This document shows positions 19,821 through 29,111 of a DNA stretch of 34,171 nucleotides, piece after piece. The translations under genes and the position numbers were made by a program. Numbering within the stretch: position 1 is the first letter of the stretch; each line of letters begins with the position of its first letter. The stretch is taken from positions 1-34,171 of the forward strand of contig MCFL01000258.1 in the NCBI GenBank assembly GCA_002102555.1, given 5' to 3'. The DNA comes from Catenaria anguillulae PL171 (lineage: Eukaryota > Blastocladiomycota > Blastocladiomycetes > Blastocladiales > Catenariaceae). The notes beneath the pieces were generated by a model. That model did not search any database. It worked only from the letters and a program-made list of their open reading frames with translations, and had not been told where the DNA came from.

Positions 19821-21836
19821 ATGCTGCTCAGATCCAAACGTTCACCCACCGCGTCATCACCGACTGATGATGGTCAACTCCCACCCCTTGCTCCTCTGGC
19901 CCATGGCAAAGTGAAAAACGACAAGACCAGTGCCATCAAGCGCAAACGCCGCTCGAATGACAACTCATCTTCGGCCTCAGCCTCGCCCGCCGTGGATCTG
20001 GATCTTGGCCAAGAATCCCCATCCATCTCGCCCAAGCTACGACTTGACACACTCTCGTCCTCCTCAACAGTCGGCGACAGCGCTCTCGGACCACTTGATG
20101 CACCACCGACCGTCACCCAAGCGACCCTAACTGTCGCAAAGTCCAAGTTCAATGGCCCAAAGGCGAACGCAAGCAGACGAAAAGTGCCCACTCTGCAGCA
20201 TAACCAGCAGCTGCGGGCCCTGAAAAGGCCCGATCTTACGTCTGAAGTTGCTGCCGCCGCGCTCGAGACACCGTTGAAACGGCCTGTTGCCCCACGTGCC
20301 AGAGCCGCCGCAAAAGTGAATGCACCCATGCTCAATATCGTTCCTCACGATTTTGATTTGCTGTCGTCAAGCTCATCCATGTTGGGGTCCTCCTCTGCCC
20401 CTGCCACTGCTGCCGTTCTAACGCCCGCCTTACCTGCCCCTTACAATGTCAAATCCAAGAAGCGGCCAGCAACGTCATCTCCCGAATCTACTTCACCACC
20501 ATCCGTCACACCAACCCCGGCCGTATCCATGGCGCCGCGAAAAAAGGCCCGCCTAACTGCCACCCCGGCGGTGCGGTCGCGGCCCAACACTGGAGATGGC
20601 AACAAGGATCCCACATCGGTGGAAGTGCTCCTCGCTTTACCAGCATCATTGCCTTCATCATCATTGACCTCCAGCCCGGCTACATCCATGAACGTCGACC
20701 CGCCTATTGCACCAACACCGTCCATTCGACCGCTTCGATCTGCGCTCAAACAGCGTCCAACATCGCCTGCCCCCGCATCTGCGCCTCCACCACCACCAGC
20801 GCCCAAGCGCACGGGTTCTCGCAAACGGAACGCACCCGTGTTCAAGGTCCGCACACGCGCCATCCAGTTTTCGAGTGATCCGCCTCAGGTGCACGAAACC
20901 TGGAACGAGGACGAATACGACCGCGAAGTGGACGAGACCGAGTGGTGGATCCAGCTGGAAAGTATGTTGTAACGCCTTCTCTCTCTCTCTATAGCAACCC
21001 GATCTGACCACCACCATTCAACCCCAACAGACAACAAGGTGTCTCACGAAGACGCGGTGCGCACTTACTGGGAGCTCGACCTATACAAGCTCTATGAAAT
21101 GGGCCCGAGTCTCGCCACCCTCGCCACCACTGCACCTCCGTCCTCGCCCGCCGAACCCAACATGTCGCCACCGCACGATCCCTCCACCTCGATGCGATTT
21201 GACCTCCTGTCCACCCAAGCACTCCGCACCTCGCTCACATCCACCTACACCTACGACCAAGCACTGGCCCTGACACTTCCGCAAATCCAACACTTTCTCA
21301 ACTCATACCTGCACGACTACGACCCAAGCCACATGCAACTGGCGCCCGTGCTGGCCGATCTCTGGGACCACCTCATTGACATGGTTGCCCCGTTCCCCGC
21401 CGTGCTCGACGTTGTGTCGCCCGTGGACCCACCCGAGCCGCCCGCGGTCGCGTTTGATGTGCAGCGCGCCTGGGACTTGTGGGCGCACGTGGTTCCCGAC
21501 TTGTGCGGCCTCAGGACGGTTGGCCAAGTGTATGACACGGTTAGGCCAAAGGTCGCTAGGGATGTGTTGGTGGATCAGGTTGATCGCTTGTATGCGTATC
21601 ATTTCGTTCGGCCAAGTCGGCCCGGAAACGATGAGGAGAGGTTCAAATTTATCAAGATGGTTGTCATGGCGGCAGGTGGGGTGAGGCCGCAGCCGGTCAA
21701 GAAAGCAGCAAAGACAAACGCAAAGGCCAAGGGGAAGAAGGATGGAGCGGCAAAGGCGGCAAGTGGACCGACCAAGGAGAAGGCGGCTGCCGGGACCGGT
21801 GCCAACAAGGGAAAGGGAAAGAAAAAGGCCGTGTGA
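19821..21836 (+). CDS. Disordered basic protein, probably nuclear, with a conserved-looking ETWNEDEYDR segment
   Basis: Exons 19821-20961 and 21031-21836 give 648 residues; an in-frame ATG lies upstream at 19728, but MLLRSKRSPTASS is the likelier start. Residues 1-345 are low complexity, rich in Ser, Pro and Ala with basic clusters (IKRKRRS, KSKKRP, PRKKARL) that look like nuclear localisation signals. Near residues 345-400 comes an ordered-looking block, FKVRTRAIQFSSDPP, then VHETWNEDEYDREVDETEWW, continuing over the intron to HEDAVRTYWELDLYKLYEMG. A VxF-like element followed by E(T/W)xxxEYDR and an ELxxYKxxEM segment is something I associate with uncharacterised fungal proteins, not with a named family. 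A helical middle domain (about 470-575) and a Lys/Ala/Gly tail (AKGKKDGAAKAASG) end the protein. Function unknown; a scaffold or chromatin-associated role is only a guess. Confidence 0.78.
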
Positions 21837-22095
21837 TTTGCGTGACGAGGGAGCGGGGAGTTGCTTTGCCGTTGTTTATTTGCCGTTCTTATCCCCCAAC
21901 TAGCCACACCATGTCTGTATTTGTCTGCATTTGGGGCAGCACACCACTTGCGTTTACATTGCACACGCTCCAATGTATTAGACGGAATATCATTGCCAAT
22001 GTACGCTTATGGACCAACAGCCGCGTTTCTCCTTCAAGTTGCCGTCATGATTGTGTGCACGCCGGTTGCATTCATTCACAAGACATCGGCGTGAA
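21837..22095. other. Short intergenic region between convergent genes
   Basis: No supported coding sequence. It separates the 3' ends of the basic disordered protein gene (+) and the small membrane protein gene (-). Confidence 0.35.
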
Positions 22096-22462
22096 CTAAC
22101 ATGCATCGACCACGTCCTCCTCAAGCTTGCTCATCCCCCCCTCCCACTCCAAGACCCTCGAATAGTTGATTCCCGTACGAATTGCCGCAACTTGCACAAC
22201 CAATGCCAGGACCCAGCACATAACCCCAGGTGGTCGTGAGCGCCATGAGCACCGAGAACCGCGTGGACCAGTGCTGGGTGTCGGCAGTGGGCGCAAGCGC
22301 CAAGAAGTAGGCCAGCGACATTGTGAGCATGACGAGCATCACGTATGTATTTAGATGCCAGCCAAAGCAGCGGGGGAGGGCGGTTCGAAGGTAACGCGGC
22401 AGCGCATCTGTGTCGGCGGTCGCCGCCAGGAGAGGAGCCGATTTGCGGTCGTGTTGTTGCAT
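22096..22462 (-). CDS. Small multi-pass membrane protein fragment with one frame break
   Basis: From ATG at 22462 the frame reads MQQHDRKSAPLLAATADTDA, then CFGWHLNTYVMLVMLTMSLA (helix 1) and FSVLMALTTTW (start of helix 2). At 22224-22227 (CCCC on the plus strand) the helix continues in another frame as VMCWVLALVVQVAAIRTGIN and ends YSRVLEWEGGMSKLEEDVVD before TAG at 22096. One G too many in a GGGG run accounts for the shift, and no intron fits. Upstream exons cannot be excluded. The family is not recognised. It may be a gene with a local sequence error or a recent pseudogene. Confidence 0.42.
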
Positions 22463-22870
22463 GATGAAATGGATGGACCCGCTCCGCAGATGTTGGACGG
22501 TCAATGGAACCACATCTCAACAGTCCTAGCCGTCATGGAATCTTGAATATCTTGCTCCCCTGGTCTTGTGCTTGGCACAATCCCAGACTGGTTCATGTCC
22601 GTGGCAAAACCAATCGGTTTCTCTGTACAGAGGAGTCAGCGGCGCTGATGTTTGAGCCTTGCTTGCAACACAGCGGCGGCTCAACAGGAGATTTATGAGA
22701 CATGAGACAAGAAGAAGCCGCGGACGTGTGAGACATGATGCCCCTTGAACAGGTACACCCAAGAAGAGATTAGAGACAGAATTATTCAAAACAGTTTAGG
22801 TATTCGAGATCTACCCCAGCATATTATGTATGTACTACATCCGCCAAGCTTGCTTATCGACCTGTTCCCA
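22463..22870. other. Intergenic region
   Basis: No supported gene. The open frames on the minus strand (22526-22789) are rich in Ser/Leu with no recognisable motif. It should contain the 3' end of the kelch gene and the promoter of the small membrane protein gene, both on the minus strand. Confidence 0.35.
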
Positions 22871-24744
22871 TCACCGTGCACTCGTCGCATGAGGTAAATA
22901 CAATGTTCCCGCCACATCTCGCTCTCCACCCGAAGCTGGCGGTACCTCTGGATTCGCCGGCGGCAACATCAACACCTCTTCCTCCGCCTCCGCCTCGGCT
23001 TGTCGTGCATGGCTGTGCCCACCACCAATACCATGTGCCACGATAGAATACTTGTCTTGCGACGCAGCGCTTGCCGCAGCGAGAAGCACAGTCGAAGGAT
23101 CCGACGGCATGTTGATGACTGTGGCCACCGGAGTCTTTGGTGGCATCGGGTACATTGGCGACTGTTGGGAAGATGGCACGGGAGGTTGATGGGTGATTTG
23201 AGCGAGCTCGGGATGTGCGGGTGGTTGGGTCGTGGGCGCAGAAGAAGGAGCGGCCCGAGAGTTGGAGGAGCGCTGCTGGCCGCGACGGTATACAAAGAAA
23301 GCGAGTCCCTGTTGTATGGATCATGTGAGTGACTGAATGGAGCGCAAGCAAGCCGAGGAGCGTACGGCAAGAATGGCAACACCGCCGATGGACGCGCCAA
23401 TTACTGCTGCAATCGGAAACGGCGAAGACTCGTTTGTCGCATCAGTCGTGACCGGCGGTGATACGCCTCCAGGTTGCGTCGACGACGGCGGAGGAGCTGC
23501 CTGCGGTGGTGTAAATGTGCTCATCCTTCATGGATACAGTCTATCAGTCCACGTCCCACGAGCCTCCTCACGGTCATTCAAGTATTATTGGTAGACGCAC
23601 CACTCAAAAGCCAAACTCGCACCAGTTTCCTTGACCTTGAGCACCCGGACGAACCTCTGATCCGGATCCCCTACCTTGGTATTGCCACCCAGCAGGATGA
23701 TCTGATCGCCAACCACGGTGGCTGCTGTGGCCTCGAGGGTAATGGGTCCAGAGCCCTTGATCTCTGCAACCCTCGGTGCATCGCCCACGGCCACGTTGAT
23801 GACTTCAATCAGTGGGGCTTCGCGGCCAATCACAACGACGAACGACTTGTACATGACGAGCGTGAGATGGGATCGTGGGTAGGTGGTTTGGTGCGTGTAC
23901 TGTCGAGTGTGCGAAAATGAAACAGATAGATCACTCAGAATGGCCGAGTGCAGAGCGAGAGAAGCGGTGCAGGATATGCAGAAAAACATACCCTCGTCCA
24001 TCGCATTTCCGGCACATTCAGCGACCAAATGTCCCGCATCCCCTCGGTTACGTTGTTATTGTACCCGCCCACAAGCACCACATGCGACGCATTCACACCT
24101 GTCAGGCCGGCATCCGCGCGTCCCAACGGGCCGCCCGCCTCTGCACCCGCCACAATGGCCGACCCGCCCGATTGCACATCAAACTTGCGCACCGTGCTCA
24201 CAAACGGGTCTGGGTACAGCCGGCCACCAATGGCCAACATGTCGGTTGGGAGAGACGGGTACGTTGCTGCGGCAATGTACGCCGGCGCATACGGGACCCA
24301 CTCCACTTGCCTACCCGCGCGATTCGGCTGCGTCACGGTAACAGCTGGGCCCGCACCGCCACCGGCGTTCTTGGACACGACAAATGTCCAGGTGGTATTG
24401 CCCAGCTGGTAATTGGTGATGCCGTTGCTCACAAGCACCTCATACGCGCCCTGGCCCGCCACATCGCGAATCATGGGCACGAGCCGTGAAGTTGGCGCAG
24501 GAAGCGCCGGAATGGGCGTGATTGGCGGTGCATCGACGGAAAATGCGGCAGACAGGTTGATGAGGCCGCACGTGGTGAGAAAAGGTGTGCGGTTGTCGAA
24601 GCCGCCAAAGAAGAGCAAGGTGGAGAGGGATGGCAGATAGGCCGTGGTGACGTCCTTGATGGGCGAGGCGTGCGCTTTTATCGAGAGCGTTGCGAGCAGG
24701 ATCAGGAGCCTGAGAGCGAGAGTCGCCATTGTGGTCATTTTCAT
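22871..24744 (-). CDS. Secretory single-pass membrane protein with kelch-repeat ectodomain (copy A)
   Basis: Exons 24744-23992, 23899-23601, 23525-23366 and 23308-22871 give 549 residues in frame. A signal peptide (MATLALRLLILLATLSIKAH within the first 27 residues) precedes kelch-like blades: LLFFGGFDNRT, DMLAIGGRLYPD with VRKFDV, HVVLVGGYNNN with RDIWSLNVPEMRWTR, SHLTLVMYKSFVVVIG, and DQIILLGGNTK with RFVRVLKV. N-glycosylation sites such as NNTT-like NTT and NAS occur. A Pro/Ser/Thr stalk leads to one membrane helix (FPIAAVIGASIGGVAILAV), then YRRGQQR and a Pro/Gln/Ala-rich cytosolic tail of about 125 residues. It is a paralogue of the gene at 29112-30923: the last two introns (phase 2 within the Trp of FEW, and after the helix) are shared, the first is not. 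Kelch propellers bind proteins or glycans; the partner here is unknown. Confidence 0.87.
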
Positions 24745-25517
24745 TGTTATGGTGGTCGTCTGGTGATTATGATGGGCAAGTGCACCATATGCATGGCGTG
24801 GGAACAGACCTTCATGGCGAGCGAGCTCGCACGGTCATCGGTCGCCTGAGGTTCTGGTGCAAGTTTATGTTGACCTGGACGACACATGGTATACCTATGG
24901 TACTTTAAGGGTGTTGTTGCCGAAACAGTCGCTGGCGCTGCTGCGCTGTGGCTTTAACTGGAGCTCCTTGCAAACCTTGGTTGGGTGTCGTCGAATCATT
25001 CGCGCCGTTTTGTGTGCTAGTAAACGTTAAAATGTTGCCCAGCCCGGCCAGCGCGCGCATGGACAGATTCGCCGAGGGATGGCCGCGGGCCGTCTGGCGG
25101 CTGAAGGCCATCGACCTCCCATGAATCTAAATTTCTCTAAGTGCCCGCTCTGGTATCGTCGACGAGGGGCGCCGAGTGGGCACCGTGAAGCCAACAACAT
25201 ATGCACGCCCGATATTCATACTTGATGTCCAGCTGGACATCAGGTAGACTGCCGGAGTGTGGATCGGCCGTGAAAGCTGCATGAAGACGAGGATCGGAAG
25301 ACAGATTGCGAGGTGTATCGAATAGATTGAAGTCTGAGGTAGCAGATTTGTAGAATGACTCAAGAGGATGGTATGTACGAAGAGGAAGTAGACAGACAAG
25401 GAAGCGGAATGATAGTCGAGTCAAGAGGAATGAACGATACGGGAGACTGTACACTCTTCGCCGGCCATTGGGCGATGCGACAACCCAGTACGTATACACA
25501 CACGACAACGAGAAGAA
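24745..25517. other. Region between kelch and RING genes; possible small gene
   Basis: A minus-strand frame at 25111-24905 encodes 68 residues (MAFSRQTARGHPSANLSMRA, then LGNILTFTSTQNG, ending QRQRLFRQQHP). Another minus-strand frame at about 25508-25210 (SFYKSATSDFNLFDTPRN) ends near a GTATGA donor, so the two might be exons of one gene; however, the phases I tried do not join cleanly. No family is recognised. The rest should hold the kelch promoter and the RING gene's 3' end. Confidence 0.25.
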
Positions 25518-27392
25518 TTAACCGGCACGACCGGCAACCCGATCACCAACAGCCCTGTCCACACTTGAACGCGAATGCGCCCCAGCCTCAGCCTCCGACT
25601 CGTCCAGTCGGCGCAACTGGCGCATCCAATCCTCGCGCTGTTGCGCGATCGCATCAACATCCAATACGGTATCGTCATCCTCGTCGTCGCCGTCGCCATC
25701 CTCGTCATGATCGCGACCGACCTGCTCGCCGATCGCCTGCAAGTCACTGCCCGCACGACCGCCCACTCCATCGGCCAGCATCCGGACCGGTTGACGGCCA
25801 CCTGCCGACCCACCACCTCTTTGCCCCATCACCCGCCGACCATGCCCACCGAGCCGTGCCACCACTTGCTGCTCTTGATCCGCCTTTGGCGCAGGCACCA
25901 AGCTCCACGACTCGCGACACATTGGGCACGATATCGGGTGCCGCTGCCAGTACGACAAGTACAAGCTTGAGCTCGAGCCACCTGCCGACGCCGACCTTGA
26001 CGAGTGCATGCGCGACCGCAGAGACAACCACCGGCGATGGTGGACGTTGGACCCCGTGGACGCGTCTACGGTCATGTGCGCGTGTTCGTGTTCGTGCCGA
26101 CGGCCAAGTGTCGATGCCGAAATGAATGCCGACAACGACCGGGAACGCCCTAGCGGTTGGTGGTGCGCGGCCACCGATCCAGACATGGACATGGTGTTAC
26201 GCCTGCGCCGGGGACTTTGCTCTTGTTCTTGCACCGCCTGCATGTTCATTGGCGCGGGTATAGGGTGCACGTGTTGCGGCGGCGGCGGCGCTTGCAACGC
26301 CGACTGTTCGAGCCAGGGGCGCAAGCATCGGTCGTGGAAGTGGTGGCCGCAGGGCAGTTGGCGGATCTTGTCGCCGCGCTCATAGTCGTCCAGGCAGATG
26401 GAACACGTCACTTGAGAGGTGCCTGCGACTGCGGTTGGTGTGGTTGGCTGCGGAGGAGACGAAGAGGTGGATGCGGATGCGAGTTGGTTGGGCACGTTTG
26501 AGAAGAGGGACGCGGTGGTTGTTGCCGAGAGTGAGCGGGTGAATGATGGGCGGGCCGAGGTGGCGGCGAGGGAAGTAGAGGTGGGCAATGAGATGGAAGA
26601 GGCGATGGAGGCAGAGTGGTGCCTGAGGAGCGAGGGTGGGCGTATGAATCGTTGTCGAATATTTGAACTTGGCTCGTCCGAGTCGGATGCGGATGAAGAG
26701 GAAGAGGACGACGATGCGGGCAATGGAGACGAATGGTGCCGCCGGCGGTAGTGGAGCGTGTTAGAAATGGGGTTGTTGGTATTAATATCTGGTTCAGCGG
26801 CCACAGGAACCTGTGCGGGAACGCGTGGGGTCTCAGTTGATGTCGAAGGGTGATCATCAACTTGAATGACAACAGCCGTGGCGTCCGCTTCGGGCTGACC
26901 TAGGCCTTGGACTTGTGCAGGATCAAATTGAAAGAGAGGAAACTTGTTGTGTGGATCATTGTCGAGCAGTAAACCGAGTTGGCGCCGTGTGCGATACCGT
27001 TGCCATTTGCGCTTGATGAGTGGCAACCCAACGGCAAAGACATAGTGCAAGCACACACCCACGACAATGCCCGAGGCGATGACAATGATCATGTAAAGAA
27101 TGAGCATTCCGGCAGTGAGCGAGACATCGGATGCTGCTGCCGTGCTTGCCGCGTAGATGACGCCGTCACTGTTGGCGGGTTGGTGATCTGGACCATTGCC
27201 GGTGCCAGCGATGACGACTCGTGATGGCATGGGAGACTCGGACGCCGCAGCCTTCGTCGCCGCAGGGCTGGCGGGCGGATCAGGCACGGGTTGGGGGTCC
27301 ATGTATAAAAAGGAATGAGTCACTTGGACAGCACGGTCTCGAGAGTTGACTGGACCAAAGTGGTGACCGTTAGCGGAGCGCGAGGCAAGCAA
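25518..27392 (-). CDS. Membrane-anchored RING-H2 finger protein with a split RING (putative E3 ubiquitin ligase)
   Basis: A single-exon frame of 624 residues; an internal ATG at 27302 (MDPQPVPDPP) is an equally plausible start. One membrane segment lies at 92-127 (AGMLILYMIIVIASGIVVGV), followed by basic KRKWQRYRTRR. A long Ser-rich disordered stretch leads to a C3H2C3 RING: C330-SI-C333, LPCGHHFHDRCLRPW (C348, H350, H353, C356), and CPMCRESW (C489, C492). In ordinary RING-H2 fingers about ten residues separate the sixth and seventh ligands; here 132 low-complexity residues (Gln, His, Arg, Ser-rich) do. All eight ligands remain and the frame has no stop, so this is either an insertion loop or an intron read as coding. 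The acidic C-terminus (DHDEDGDGDDEDDD) is disordered. RING-H2 proteins of this topology ubiquitinate membrane or secretory targets. Confidence 0.87.
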   Translation of the reverse strand: MLASRSANGHHFGPVNSRDRAVQVTHSFLYMDPQPVPDPPASPAATKAAASESPMPSRVVIAGTGNGPDHQPANSDGVIYAASTAAASDVSLTAGMLILYMIIVIASGIVVGVCLHYVFAVGLPLIKRKWQRYRTRRQLGLLLDNDPHNKFPLFQFDPAQVQGLGQPEADATAVVIQVDDHPSTSTETPRVPAQVPVAAEPDINTNNPISNTLHYRRRHHSSPLPASSSSSSSSASDSDEPSSNIRQRFIRPPSLLRHHSASIASSISLPTSTSLAATSARPSFTRSLSATTTASLFSNVPNQLASASTSSSPPQPTTPTAVAGTSQVTCSICLDDYERGDKIRQLPCGHHFHDRCLRPWLEQSALQAPPPPQHVHPIPAPMNMQAVQEQEQSPRRRRNTMSMSGSVAAHHQPLGRSRSLSAFISASTLGRRHEHEHAHMTVDASTGSNVHHRRWLSLRSRMHSSRSASAGGSSSSLYLSYWQRHPISCPMCRESWSLVPAPKADQEQQVVARLGGHGRRVMGQRGGGSAGGRQPVRMLADGVGGRAGSDLQAIGEQVGRDHDEDGDGDDEDDDTVLDVDAIAQQREDWMRQLRRLDESEAEAGAHSRSSVDRAVGDRVAGRAG

Positions 27393-27910
27393 GTGGCCGT
27401 GGTAAGCAAATGAGTGGGCAGGCTGGCAGGCTGGCAGTCACAACTTGGCACAAGGTCGGCGGTGGGGTTCAGTTGTTCCGTTGGCCACCGTGACTGGACG
27501 CACGGCCGAGTGGCACGGCGGCTCAGACGGGGACGAGCAGGGCTCTTGACCGTGACGGCGCGGCGATCGCGAGGGGTGTCCAAAAGTCAATTGCCCAGAG
27601 AGGTTTACTAAATTTGGTGTTGGTGTGAGTGCATTTCTTTCCAGTCGCATGTTTTCCTACGATCGGCTTCGAGGGCGACAGCCGACCGGGTCAATTTGAA
27701 TTTTGAGAGCAATTTAAGCTGAAGGCAGCCTAAGGATTCAATTTAACATCAAGTGCCAGTGTATTGACAAGGATAATGACAAGGACAAGGAAAAGCACAA
27801 ACAACGCCAACCTCAACACACTCGACAACCGAGTGCTACTATGATATGTAGTACGTCCGACAGTGCCACTTCCTTACCACTCGGGGACCCGTGACCGGGG
27901 CTGCGCTGCT
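27393..27910. other. Intergenic region
   Basis: Minus-strand frames of 70-87 codons overlap here and have no family resemblance. A triple GGCTGGCA-like repeat lies at 27419-27438. The region holds the RING gene promoter and the 3' end of the acyl-CoA-binding protein gene. Confidence 0.4.
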
Positions 27911-28409
27911 TTACTTCTTCTTGAGGGCCTCGACAAGGTCAATGTACTTTTGCTGGGCATCCTCCTTGGAGGCGCCCTTCTTGGCGGTCCACGCATCCCA
28001 CTTTGCCTTGCCCTTGATGTCGAACATGCCCGGGCGAGGCGTGTCATTGTCACCAACAGTGCCCTGCTTGAAGAGCGCGTACAGCTCCAGAAGCTCGTCG
28101 TTGGAGGGCTGGTACGAAAGGGTCTTGGCCTCTTCGGCGGCCTTGATGAATGCAGCCTAGAAAACACACCATGATTCAAGATGCAAAGTGAGTGACAGGC
28201 CCTTGTCTCTCGCGGTGGGATGCTGGTCCATGGACCCATCGCGGGAGTGAGGACAGGCGAATCAAAAATGGGGCGCGTGACATGCACAGCAGCCACCGTG
28301 GGCTGAGGATCCTTGGCAAAGCGTAGCTTTCACGCCGCCGCGACTGGGAGCGATGAACGAGGCCCGGAAGAGCGACACCAATACATACGTTGCCAGTAGA
28401 GTCAGCCAT
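27911..28409 (-). CDS. ACB1: Acyl-CoA-binding protein (ACBP)
   Basis: Exon 1 (28409-28389) encodes MADSTGN and exon 2 (28156-27911) the rest, for 88 residues, the family's usual size of 86-92. The intron of 232 nt is longer than the others here. Exon 2 reads [60 protein letters not shown] and ends [17 protein letters not shown]. The ligand-binding residues of bovine/yeast ACBP (the Tyr of LYALFKQ, the Lys of the same helix, Lys/Trp of GKAKWDAW and the Tyr of QKYI) are all present. The protein is a small cytosolic four-helix bundle that carries long-chain acyl-CoA esters. The symbol follows the yeast orthologue. Confidence 0.97.
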
Positions 28410-29111
28410 TGCGATAAAATGTGTGTGTTTGTTGGGGTTGTTGTTGAAAAAGCGGATGAGCGTTGGATTGACGAGAGAGGAGAGAGGCGGCGGGTGAGGT
28501 GAGTTGGTGCTCTCTTTAAGAGCTCAGCTCGAGTTGGCGGCGTTGGGGGCCGTTGCATTTGTCTCTCGCGTGCAGTTCGTCTCGCCCAGCGTGCGTGCTG
28601 TGGTGGTTGACGTGTGACGTGTGGCGAACAATGAAGGAGTGATGAAGAAGGTTGGCGTTGATCGAATGCACGTGAAATGATGTCATGTCGTTGATCTAGA
28701 ACGCACCCGGAAGACTTCTCGTCTTTGCATGTGCAAAGCCTCACACACAGACGCGACGGATATCCTTCCTTCCGAGACACTCTGCGCGTTCCACGTTCAT
28801 GGATTGAGATTTGAGGTGTTAATTGCCGCGCACCGCAGCTGCAGACAGCCCCGCCGCCGCACAGACATATGATGCATGGCATGTGCAGCCAAGAACGCCT
28901 GCCCAGCCCTTGAAGAAAAAAGGTTACTGTATCAGCGGTGAGAATTCATTCGCCTTGATCTTGATCTTGATCTTGATCGATGATACATGTATTACCATAA
29001 TGTACCATGGGCACTGGGACTCAAAAGCCATGCATGGCTCCGACCGTTCATCTTGGACTTGAAGTTTGATTGCTCACTCCCACCATATATACACCATGCA
29101 GATGCAATCCA
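28410..29111. other. Divergent promoter region between ACBP and kelch copy B
   Basis: About 700 bases without a supported gene. It contains the CTTGAT microsatellite and, at about 29090-29097, a TATATA sequence just upstream of the kelch gene's likely start, which could be a TATA box. The ACBP promoter lies at the left end. Confidence 0.45.
28954..28977. repeat. (CTTGAT)4 microsatellite
   Basis: Four perfect copies of the hexamer CTTGAT. The run lies in the shared upstream region of the ACBP and kelch B genes. Its length is a multiple of three, so it reads through as Leu-Ile repeats in a spurious frame. Confidence 0.85.

Noticed and set aside
25355-26125. 256-codon plus-strand frame opposite the RING gene
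   Set aside because: Antisense shadow of the RING gene's low-complexity 3' half; Pro/His/Arg/Thr-rich.
28262-28882. 206-codon minus-strand frame across the ACBP first exon and intron
   Set aside because: It runs through the ACBP intron and promoter in a different frame from the clear ACBP protein; Ser/Arg/Thr-rich with no motif.
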